A DNA stretch of 10,366 nucleotides from positions 1 through 10,366 of the forward strand of contig VERC01000063.1 of the NCBI GenBank assembly GCA_018882825.1, read 5' to 3'. This document shows, one piece after another, positions 1 to 5,706 of the stretch (position 1 is its first letter; every line of letters starts with the position of its first letter). The position numbers and the translations under genes were made by a program. The notes beneath the pieces are model-generated. The model worked only from the letters and a program-made list of their open reading frames with translations, was not told the DNA's origin and did not search any database. This DNA is from Acidimicrobiia bacterium. GTDB lineage: Bacteria > Actinomycetota > Acidimicrobiia > Acidimicrobiales > Acidimicrobilacustridaceae.

Positions 1-1
1 C

Positions 2-673
2 CCCCCACCCGGGTCGGCCATGCATCTGCGCGTCAACAAGCAGAGATGCTTCGAGGGCTGTACCGACTACGTGATGAACTGGAACTGGGTACCCACGGAT
101 AACGGCATACCGGCGCCAGGGTATTCGGCCTGCAGCAATTCGATGCCGAAGTTCACCTCGAACCAGATGTACAAGTTCGAGCTGAACGACAAGATCGCAG
201 AGTCCAACTTCGCCGCCGGATTCCTTTCCGGTGCCCTCGACGGGGCCGGATCGGCCTACCGCACGTGCACCTTCGATCTCGAGTCGAAGCTGGTGAACTG
301 GCTGCAGAGCAACCCCGTGAAGGGTTTCCTCGTCATCGCCGCAGCCGCCGCGGTTATCGCCGTCGCCGTGGTACTCACCGTGGCCACGGCCGGGGCCGCA
401 GCACCGCTCGATGCCGCTGCCGCCGAACTCGTCGCCGACGCGGTCGTCGAGGTGGTGGCCGAGGACGCTGCCGAGGACGCGGCCGGGGATGTCCTGGCCG
501 CCGAGGTCGATGCAGTGGGAGGCGCGGTCCCGGAGGCGGTCGGGCCCGAGGACATGGAATTCCAGACCACCGAGGGCTACATCACACCAAGTTCATCGGA
601 GTACAACGGCCTGAACGGTGGTGGCAGTTGGTTCGCCGAGGGACAGATCATCTCCAACTACGTCTTCAAGTGA
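2..673 (+). CDS. Unrecognised alanine-rich single-pass membrane protein, probably 5'-truncated by the window edge
   Basis: I do not recognise this protein. The reading frame is open to the left edge (codons for PPPGSA precede the first ATG at 20), and no ribosome binding site precedes that ATG, so the true start probably lies outside the window. Numbering from the ATG, residues 1-98 form a mixed polar domain with four cysteines (10, 14, 38, 83) and many aromatic residues. Residues about 102-128 are a strongly hydrophobic Ala/Val segment that looks like one membrane helix. Residues about 131-165 are Ala-rich and acidic (repeated AED, DAA, EV) and probably helical. The last 35 residues are rich in Gly, Ser and aromatics and end in NYVFK. 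Ala-rich hydrophobic segments of this type occur in many secreted or surface proteins, including the regions before the toxin domain in polymorphic toxins, but nothing here proves such a role. The next feature is tRNA-Ala on the same strand. The coding call is fairly safe; the function is unknown. Confidence 0.6.
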   Translation, partial: PPPGSAMHLRVNKQRCFEGCTDYVMNWNWVPTDNGIPAPGYSACSNSMPKFTSNQMYKFELNDKIAESNFAAGFLSGALDGAGSAYRTCTFDLESKLVNWLQSNPVKGFLVIAAAAAVIAVAVVLTVATAGAAAPLDAAAAELVADAVVEVVAEDAAEDAAGDVLAAEVDAVGGAVPEAVGPEDMEFQTTEGYITPSSSEYNGLNGGGSWFAEGQIISNYVFK

Positions 674-677
674 GGGC

Positions 678-697
678 CTCCGGTGCTTCCACCGGGG
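678..697 (+). terminator. GC-rich hairpin after the first gene, possible terminator
   Basis: CTCCGGTG at 678-685 pairs with CACCGGGG at 690-697 across a CTTC loop (8 pairs, one of them G-U), starting 5 nt after the stop codon. No T-run follows, so it is at best a weak or non-canonical terminator. The position between a gene and a tRNA promoter fits that role. Confidence 0.35.
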
Positions 698-711
698 TCC
701 ATTCTCCGGGA

Positions 712-741
712 TTGTGCGGCCGGCGCAGCGGCCGGTACATT
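712..741 (+). promoter_or_regulatory. Candidate promoter of tRNA-Ala
   Basis: TTGTGC at 712-717 and TACATT at 736-741 are separated by 18 nt and resemble -35 and -10 hexamers (TTG and TANNNT are conserved). The -10 ends 10 nt before the mature tRNA 5' end at 752, leaving a very short leader. The call rests on spacing and partial consensus only. Confidence 0.4.
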
Positions 742-751
742 CCCCAATGTC

Positions 752-824
752 GGGGCTATAGCTCAGTTGGTAGAGCGCTTCCATGGCATGGAAGAGGCCA
801 GGAGTTCGATTCTCCTTAGCTCCA
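752..824 (+). tRNA. tRNA-Ala (anticodon GGC)
   Basis: A full cloverleaf can be folded. The acceptor stem is GGGGCTA (752-758) with TAGCTCC (817-823). The D arm is GCTC/GAGC (761-764 and 773-776). The anticodon stem is CTTCC/GGAAG (778-782 and 790-794) around the loop ATGGCAT, with anticodon GGC at 785-787. The T arm is AGGAG/CTCCT around TTCGATT (800-816), and the discriminator base is A824. The acceptor stem carries G3:U70, the known identity pair for alanyl-tRNA synthetase, which agrees with the anticodon. The 3' CCA is not encoded (CGA follows), so it must be added by the CCA-adding enzyme. This tRNA reads GCC and GCU alanine codons, which are heavily used in these genes. Confidence 0.97.
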
Positions 825-859
825 CGAAGCCGGATCGGCGTCGGCGGATCGGTTCCTCG

Positions 860-2299
860 TCAGAGTTTCAGGCGATACACCGCATCGGTGTCGAGGTCGG
901 TGAGGACCACGTGTCCGGGACCATCGACCGCGATTCCCGACAGTCCCTTGAGGCCTGTCGAGTAGTTGCGGACCACAGCGAACGTCGTCCAGTCGAGCAG
1001 GAGCACCCGGCCGGTGGCGTTGTCCACCACGAGCAGCCCTCGGTCGGTGGCCGCCAGACCGGCTGGCACGGCCGCCACCTCGGGCCCGGCCACGACGCGG
1101 TTCGCCGTCGTCCGGACGTAGGCGTACGCCGAGAGCACCTCACGCGGCTTGATCCACATCGGGCCGGCCGCTGCGATGTTTGACGCGTCGCCCCGAGCGG
1201 CGATCCATGCGTCGACGTTGGCCGGATCATCGCCGTCCGGCGCTCCGGTGTCGCCCCAGCTGATGATCCCGGGTCCGGACTCCATGTGTGGCACCGCCGA
1301 TTCAGGGTGCCAGGTGCCCACCATTAGAGCGTCCTCGCCCTCCAGCGGCACCGAACGGACGGCCCCGTTGCCGGAGTCCGCGTAGTACGCAATTCCGTCC
1401 CGCACGACGATCCCACTGGCGACATCTTCCCGACGGGTGAACACGGCGTCGATGTATCGGCGCACGACCCCATCGCCATGGAATCCGTTGCCCTCCTGAT
1501 GGTCCTTGTTGAAGTCGTAGAACACGACGTGACCCCGGCCGTTGCAGTTGCCTTCGGTGTCGCCCGATCCGCAGCCGTCGAGCACCAGGAACTGATTGCT
1601 TCGCAGATGGACGATCCCCTTCGACAACGGACTCTCGTGAAGCATGTCGATGTGGCTGCCTTCGCGAGGCCAGACGCACTGTCCGATCTCCGGGGTCCAG
1701 TACTCGAGTGGGCAATCCTCGACGGGAATACTCGTGTCGGCGGCATGCCCGTTGCCCGGCTGGGGCCAGTCGGCCGAATACGCCTTGCTCTGGCCGGCTC
1801 GGGCGAACGTCTCGGTCACGAACAACGAAGGGCCCATGAAGTTGTTGTTCTTGAAGTTCGTGTTGCGCTCCGGATTGAGCTTGAAGTCGATGTCGTTGAC
1901 CTCGTTGGTCGAATCGTTCGACACGGCGAATCTCTTGCCATCCGGAGTGAAGGCGATTCCCGACGGATCGGCCGTGAAGTGTTCGCCATACGCATCCTGA
2001 CGGGTGTCGGCCTCGATCCCCTCCTTCGTCCGTCGTAGTACCGTCAACGAGTCGTCGCCCTCGTTGGTCACCCACAGTTCGTCACTCCCGTCGGGTCTGA
2101 CCGCGATCGCAGTGGGCCGATCGAGACCTCCGCCACGCCACAACAGCACGAGCGACTCCTCCTCGGCACCGGAGCAAGCACCGAGCGCCGCAGGAAGGGC
2201 TGCAAACCCGACGATCGAGAGCAGGGCGGCGAGCCGCCATCGAGGAGTACTGAACACCGCTGTGACGCTAGCAACGCCCTCAGCGCGCTCGCCGCTCAT
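860..2299 (-). CDS. Beta-propeller (YVTN/NHL-like) lipoprotein
   Basis: Predicted exported lipoprotein of 479 aa, probably anchored on the outer face of the cytoplasmic membrane. A hydrophobic signal segment at about residues 23-39 ends in a lipobox LGAC with Cys42 as the lipidated residue. At least five propeller-type repeats are visible, at about residues 62-88 (ending in WVTNEGDDSLTVL), 112-134, 294-317, 412-436 and 453-477, each with a P/S-x-G-I/L-A-V strand followed by a second strand and Asp/Asn turns. The middle part (186-290) breaks the pattern and carries two cysteine pairs (196/208 and 243/252) with several His and Asp residues, possibly disulfides or a metal or ligand site. It is the last gene of the nadD operon and overlaps rsfS by 20 nt. 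An in-frame GTG at 2257 would give a shorter, more typical signal peptide and remove the overlap; neither start has a clear ribosome binding site. Propellers of this kind bind ligands or partners, or act as quinoprotein-like enzymes. The specific role is unknown. Confidence 0.85.
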   Translation of the reverse strand: MSGERAEGVASVTAVFSTPRWRLAALLSIVGFAALPAALGACSGAEEESLVLLWRGGGLDRPTAIAVRPDGSDELWVTNEGDDSLTVLRRTKEGIEADTRQDAYGEHFTADPSGIAFTPDGKRFAVSNDSTNEVNDIDFKLNPERNTNFKNNNFMGPSLFVTETFARAGQSKAYSADWPQPGNGHAADTSIPVEDCPLEYWTPEIGQCVWPREGSHIDMLHESPLSKGIVHLRSNQFLVLDGCGSGDTEGNCNGRGHVVFYDFNKDHQEGNGFHGDGVVRRYIDAVFTRREDVASGIVVRDGIAYYADSGNGAVRSVPLEGEDALMVGTWHPESAVPHMESGPGIISWGDTGAPDGDDPANVDAWIAARGDASNIAAAGPMWIKPREVLSAYAYVRTTANRVVAGPEVAAVPAGLAATDRGLLVVDNATGRVLLLDWTTFAVVRNYSTGLKGLSGIAVDGPGHVVLTDLDTDAVYRLKL

Positions 2300-2657
2300 C
2301 GCCGTCGGCCCAGTCCACCACCGGGACGTCGCGCCACAGCCGCTCGAGGTCGTAGAAGTCCCGGGACTCGTCGTCCATGACGTGGACGATCACGTCGCCG
2401 TAATCGATCAGCACCCACGAGGCCTCGTCGAGGCCCTCGATGCGCAGCGGTTTCGGACCACCCGCCTCGGTGACCGCCTCCTCCACCGCGTCGGCGATGG
2501 CCCGCACCTGTCGGTCGGAGCCCCCCGACGTGATGACGAACCACCCGCAGATGGACAGCACCTCACCGACGTCGAGCACCACTGTCGGCCGATCGGTCTT
2601 GGCTGCTGCGGCTCGGGCCGCCACGATCGGCAGACGGGCGGGGTCGAATCCGCTCAT
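2280..2657 (-). CDS. rsfS: Ribosomal silencing factor RsfS (Iojap/DUF143 family)
   Basis: RsfS binds ribosomal protein uL14 on the 50S subunit and blocks joining with the 30S subunit, lowering translation when nutrients are short. The 125-residue length is typical. The family signature is clear: a VLDVGEVLSICGWFVITSG strand-helix region at about 27-45 and the block from W81 to W107 containing DYGDVIVHVMDD and FYDLERLW. The start ATG at 2657 overlaps the stop of the upstream LytR-like gene as ATGA, which fixes the start and suggests translational coupling. Position downstream of nadD is conserved in many bacteria and strongly so in actinobacteria. The C-terminus is a short, charged tail (DERRAR). 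Confidence 0.96.
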   Translation of the reverse strand: MSGFDPARLPIVAARAAAAKTDRPTVVLDVGEVLSICGWFVITSGGSDRQVRAIADAVEEAVTEAGGPKPLRIEGLDEASWVLIDYGDVIVHVMDDESRDFYDLERLWRDVPVVDWADGDERRAR

Positions 2658-4000
2658 CGAACGGTGGGGGCCACGGCCGGATCGGAGGTCGGTCCGTACT
2701 TCGCCAGGTAGTCCTCACCGAGGACGACCGTGACGTCCGAGGCCGAGTTCGACGCCGTGCTCGACACCAGCTCTCCGATGTCGATGGCGTCACGCATCTG
2801 ACGAGCCGTCTCCTCCGGGACACCGTCAAAGTAGATGATCTGCGTCACCGCCTGACCGAACTTCTTGGCGTTGCCCACCACGTCGACCTGTCCTCCTCCG
2901 GCGTTCAACTGGATGGCGGCCACCACGCCGTTGCCGAGCGCGCCGGTTCCGTCGAGTACGCGGACACGGGGACGACTCCCCGGCGCACCCTCCGGGAACG
3001 GCACGTACGCCGCCACCGTTGCGGCCGCCGGCTCGGGAACGGGGACGTACCGCGTGGAGAAGGGCGGCACCGGCGGAATTGGCGTCACGGGGAGCGCGCT
3101 GACGCTCAGTTGCCCTCGTGAGAGCGAGCCGACGAATCGTCCGAGTCCGGAGTCGATGGGTCCGGGAACCTGCGCACCGGTGGTGCGCAATTGTCCGATC
3201 CAGGCCTTCCAGAAGAGTTCCTGACGCAACGCGCGGTTCATGTCGCTCTCGTTCGGCGCCCTCGAGTCGAGCAGCGACGCCACCTGATCGGGTCGTATCT
3301 GCACGGCCCCCTTGGGCAGGACGATGGCGTCCTGCGCGTTCTTCACCGGATCGGGAAGGCTGATGGCCAACGGGCCGACGCCGGCCAGCAGCGCCGGCCA
3401 CTCCGTGGCCCGGATCACGAGGCGTTCGGTGAACGAGAGGTTCACCACGGCCCCGACGGCCTCGACGACCCCGTCGATCCCGCCACTGTCCCACGCCGTC
3501 GACACCGGGAGCAGACCGAACTTGGAGGGGAACGCCAACGTGGACGGCATCGTGATGATGCCGCCACTGTTCGCGGCGGTGAGCGACAGCAGCGCCACAC
3601 CCGAGAGCGTGTTGTCGGCACCGACGATCGCCACCAGGGCCGTCGGCGTGCGTGAGACCACCGCCTCGTAACCGGGAGCGGACGGATCGGTGATCCGACG
3701 CACGAGTTGACCATCCGTGCTGTCGAGGATCACACGGAGACCCAGGAACACCAGCAGGGGAAGACCCACCACCATGACTGCGGCGAGCATCGCCGGATAG
3801 GCGATCCGCCAGACCGAGGAGGATCCGTCACCGAGATTCCGGCGCAGACGGCCCTTCGCCTCGTCGGCCGGTCGCCGTTCGGTGGAGCCGACCATCGGTG
3901 TGATCTGTCGGGCCACGTTGTGGGCTGTGACGATGGCCGCGAAGTCGATGTCGCCCTTCGGCGAACCGGAACCCGCGGGATCGTTGGGTGCATCGGTCAT
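2654..4000 (-). CDS. LytR-CpsA-Psr-like membrane protein with LytR_C domain; LCP catalytic residues apparently lost
   Basis: This is the LytR-type protein usually found between nadD and rsfS in actinobacteria. From ATG 4000 (ATGA overlap with the nadD stop) it has 448 aa. There is a cytoplasmic N-terminus of about 65 residues, one membrane helix at about 66-92, an LCP-like extracytoplasmic region at about 118-272, a Pro-rich linker (about 302-343), and a LytR_C domain at about 344-431 (VRVLDGTGALGNG, VDVVGNA, DVTVVLGEDY). LCP enzymes transfer undecaprenyl-linked polymers to peptidoglycan or other acceptors. The second half of the LCP fold is recognisable: R247 to A266 with SD..R..RQ matches the family's R..SDF.R..RQ motif. 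The canonical first-half motifs (RSDT and IPRDT with catalytic Arg and Asp) are not there; the aligned stretch reads RTPTALV and MPSTLAF. It may therefore be a binding or structural protein rather than a transferase. The frame runs upstream to an ATG at 4153 inside nadD, but the coupled start is far more likely. Confidence 0.85.
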   Translation of the reverse strand: MTDAPNDPAGSGSPKGDIDFAAIVTAHNVARQITPMVGSTERRPADEAKGRLRRNLGDGSSSVWRIAYPAMLAAVMVVGLPLLVFLGLRVILDSTDGQLVRRITDPSAPGYEAVVSRTPTALVAIVGADNTLSGVALLSLTAANSGGIITMPSTLAFPSKFGLLPVSTAWDSGGIDGVVEAVGAVVNLSFTERLVIRATEWPALLAGVGPLAISLPDPVKNAQDAIVLPKGAVQIRPDQVASLLDSRAPNESDMNRALRQELFWKAWIGQLRTTGAQVPGPIDSGLGRFVGSLSRGQLSVSALPVTPIPPVPPFSTRYVPVPEPAAATVAAYVPFPEGAPGSRPRVRVLDGTGALGNGVVAAIQLNAGGGQVDVVGNAKKFGQAVTQIIYFDGVPEETARQMRDAIDIGELVSSTASNSASDVTVVLGEDYLAKYGPTSDPAVAPTVR

Positions 4001-4587
4001 GAACGGGCCGAACCGTACAACGATCGCTCCTCCACGACGGCGATCACCGCCTCGGGGACGTAGGGACGCAAGGGGCGACCGGCAGCGACACGGCGCCGCA
4101 GGTCGCTCGACGACACGTCGAGGCGGTTCAGTGGGAGATGGACGACGTTCCATGCCGGATCCACCGCAGGAGGGACGTCACCCGCACGTTCGACGATCAC
4201 CAGCGTCGCCAGTCCCGGCAACTCATCATGACGCTCCCACGTGGGGAGCCCCGCGGCGGCATCGACCCCGAGGATGAGGAACAGGTCCAGATCGGGGGCG
4301 GACAGCCGGCGGAGCGTGTCGATCGTGTAACTCGGCCCACCCCGTTCGATCTCGATGGCGCATGGCTCGATCCCCTCGATGCCCCTGCACGCCGCCTCGG
4401 TCATGGCCAGTCGATCGGCGGCCGCGGACAACTCCCGTTCGGCGGTCTTCTGCCAAGGGTCGTTGGCCACCACGAGCAGGACCCGGTCCAGATCGAGCGC
4501 AGCCCGGGCCTCGGTGGCCGCCGCCAGGTGCCCCACGTGGGGTGGGTCGAATGTGCCGCCGAGGAGTCCGAGTCGCTGGCGGGCCAT
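3997..4587 (-). CDS. nadD: Nicotinate-nucleotide adenylyltransferase NadD
   Basis: Cytoplasmic enzyme that joins nicotinate mononucleotide and ATP to give nicotinate adenine dinucleotide in NAD synthesis. From ATG 4587 it has 196 aa, usual for the family. Visible motifs are the nucleotidyltransferase signature GGTFDPPHVGH (10-20), NDPWQK (42-47), RGGPSYTIDTL (82-92), LILGVDAAAGLPTWE (104-118) and the C-terminal SSSDLRRRV (159-167) followed by YVPEAV. The frame is open upstream to 4671, but those 28 residues are not family-like, and the protein should begin just before the GGTFDPPH motif. No Shine-Dalgarno sequence is present. A TACACT box lies 6 nt before the ATG, so a leaderless transcript is possible; a second promoter further upstream would give a leader of about 90 nt. 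It is the first gene of a four-gene operon and divergent from the sigma factor gene. Confidence 0.96.
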   Translation of the reverse strand: MARQRLGLLGGTFDPPHVGHLAAATEARAALDLDRVLLVVANDPWQKTAERELSAAADRLAMTEAACRGIEGIEPCAIEIERGGPSYTIDTLRRLSAPDLDLFLILGVDAAAGLPTWERHDELPGLATLVIVERAGDVPPAVDPAWNVVHLPLNRLDVSSSDLRRRVAAGRPLRPYVPEAVIAVVEERSLYGSARS

Positions 4588-4593
4588 GGGCGA

Positions 4594-4599
4594 AGTGTA
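4594..4599 (-). promoter_or_regulatory. nadD: Candidate -10 box for a leaderless nadD transcript
   Basis: On the minus strand TACACT (TANNNT, four of six bases of TATAAT) ends 6 nt before the nadD ATG, so transcription would begin at or next to the start codon. No convincing -35 is seen. The lack of any ribosome binding site supports the idea. Confidence 0.35.
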
Positions 4600-4685
4600 G
4601 GAGTGGTTGCTCTCGCCGGACCGGCGGCCCCTCGAGGCTCGCCGCAGCGGGGATTCCGTGACCGATGTCACCGGTCCGCCAGGGA

Positions 4686-4713
4686 ACAGTATCCAGCATC
4701 CGGGTGGTTACAA
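4686..4713 (-). promoter_or_regulatory. nadD: Candidate promoter for the nadD operon
   Basis: On the minus strand TTGTAA (4713-4708) and TACTGT (4691-4686) are separated by 16 nt and resemble -35 and -10 boxes. Transcription would start near 4679, about 90 nt ahead of nadD. The -35 hexamer lies on the same six base pairs as the candidate -35 of the divergent sigma gene. Confidence 0.35.
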
Positions 4714-4736
4714 CCCTGTGATTCCCCCCGTACGTT
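4708..4736 (+). promoter_or_regulatory. Candidate promoter of the sigma factor gene
   Basis: TTACAA (4708-4713) and TACGTT (4731-4736) are separated by 17 nt. A start near 4743 would give a leader of about 87 nt before the ATG at 4830. The -35 match is only 3 of 6, and the -10 fits TANNNT. The boxes sit back-to-back with the nadD candidate promoter. Confidence 0.35.
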
Positions 4737-4780
4737 CCGCCGGAGCGCACGGGCTCAGGGCCCCACAGGAAGACCGCCTC

Positions 4781-4810
4781 CCGTCCGTCAGGACAGTGGC
4801 GGACAGACGG
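4781..4810 (+). promoter_or_regulatory. Inverted repeat in the sigma gene leader
   Basis: CCGTCCGTC (4781-4789) can pair with GACAGACGG (4802-4810) with one C/A mismatch and a 12-nt loop. The 3' arm ends 5 nt before a GGAG sequence (4816-4819) that is the best ribosome binding site for the ATG at 4830. The hairpin could affect translation of the sigma factor or mark an operator. There is no direct evidence of function. Confidence 0.35.
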
Positions 4811-4829
4811 CGAACGGAGCAGCAGAACG

Positions 4830-5660
4830 ATGAGCGATTCGGTCGGTCAGTACCTCAACGAGATCGGGGTCGTCCCGTTGTTGACGGCACTCGAGGAACG
4901 CGAGCTCTCACAGATCATCGAGAAGGGTCGCGACGCGCAGGCCCGTCTCGAGAACGGTGAGCGTTCCGTCGCCCTGCGGATGGCCGTTCGCGATGCGGCG
5001 GTGGCCAAGGATCGTTTCATCCGTTCGAACCTCCGTCTCGTGGTCAGCATCGCCCGTCGCTATCCCCTGCCCCCCGGGATGGAACTGCTGGACCTCGTGC
5101 AGGAGGGCAACATCGGTCTGGAGCACGCGGTCGACAAGTTCGATTGGCGCAAGGGATTCAAGTTCTCCACCTACGCCACGTTCTGGATCCGTCAGGCCAT
5201 CGGGCGGGCCCTCGACCAGAAGGCCAGCCTCGTTCGACTCCCGGGTGACCGGTCGGCGGCCCTGCGGGCGGCGCTGCGCCAGGTGTCCGGTGACGGCGAC
5301 CAGCTCGACGCCGAGAACGCGATCCTCCACCGCTTGACCACTCCGACGTCGCTGGACCGGACCATCGGCGAGGACGACTCCAACGAGTTGGTCGACATCC
5401 TTCCCGATGCAACTCCCGGCCCCGAGGAGATCGTCCTCGAGTCGATCGACTACGAGATGATCGGCGACCTCCTCTCGATCCTCGACCCTCGTGCCCGGTA
5501 CGCCGTGGAGCAGCGCTACGGACTCCATGACGGTCAGCGGCGCTCGTACCGTGAGGTCGGCGACGAGCTGGGTGTGACCGCCGAAGCGGCACGTCGACTG
5601 GTGAAGCGGGCCATGGCCTCGGTGCGGGAACACGCCACGGCCACCGCCGACGTGGCCTGA
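4830..5660 (+). CDS. RNA polymerase sigma factor, sigma-70 family (group 2-like) with divergent recognition residues
   Basis: A 276-aa sigma factor directing RNA polymerase to promoters. Region 1.2 is at 4-34 (VGQYLNEIGVVPLL), region 2 at about 58-128 (NLRLVVSIARRY; LDLVQEGNIGL; KFDWRKGFKFSTYATFWIR), a short region 3 at about 129-175 (SLDRTIGEDD follows), and region 4 at about 205-270 with the helix-turn-helix SYREVGDELGVT...RRLVKRA. There is no long region 1.1, as in group 2 alternative factors. Three features depart from housekeeping factors. The region 2.4 helix reads TFWIRQAIGRAL where E. coli RpoD has TWWIRQAITR. Region 3 is about 20 residues shorter. The -35 helix reads TAEAARRLV where RpoD has TRERIRQIE. 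Promoter choice is therefore probably different. The start ATG is preceded by GGAG 10 nt upstream. The gene is divergent from nadD, and aroG follows after 46 nt, possibly cotranscribed. No anti-sigma gene is adjacent. Confidence 0.93.
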   Translation: MSDSVGQYLNEIGVVPLLTALEERELSQIIEKGRDAQARLENGERSVALRMAVRDAAVAKDRFIRSNLRLVVSIARRYPLPPGMELLDLVQEGNIGLEHAVDKFDWRKGFKFSTYATFWIRQAIGRALDQKASLVRLPGDRSAALRAALRQVSGDGDQLDAENAILHRLTTPTSLDRTIGEDDSNELVDILPDATPGPEEIVLESIDYEMIGDLLSILDPRARYAVEQRYGLHDGQRRSYREVGDELGVTAEAARRLVKRAMASVREHATATADVA

Positions 5661-5675
5661 GCCGAATCACTTTGC

Positions 5676-5689
5676 GCCGGGCGTCCGGC
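5676..5689 (+). other. Small hairpin between the sigma gene and aroG
   Basis: GCCGG (5676-5680) and CCGGC (5685-5689) flank a GCGT loop in the 46-nt gap. The stem is short and no T-run follows, so it is unlikely to be a strong terminator. It could reduce readthrough or stabilise an RNA end. Confidence 0.25.
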
Positions 5690-5706
5690 TCCACCAACCT
5701 TGCACC

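Noticed and set aside
825..859. Terminator between tRNA-Ala and the convergent lipoprotein gene
   Set aside because: The GGATCGG-type repeats there are direct rather than inverted, and no stable stem or T-run could be drawn.
752..860. tRNA as an integration site for a mobile element
   Set aside because: No integrase, no repeat of the tRNA 3' end and no element borders are visible. The sequence after the tRNA is the end of a chromosomal operon gene.
4001..4153. N-terminal extension of the LytR-like protein into nadD
   Set aside because: The extra 51 residues are Arg/Pro-rich shadow sequence of nadD. The ATGA overlap at 3997-4000 is the natural start.
4682..4709. ECF-type promoter (GGAAC with GTT) before the sigma gene
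   Set aside because: GGAAC at 4683-4687 and GTT at 4707-4709 are spaced 19 nt apart, slightly too far, and such short words occur by chance. The sigma-70-like pair in the same region fits better.
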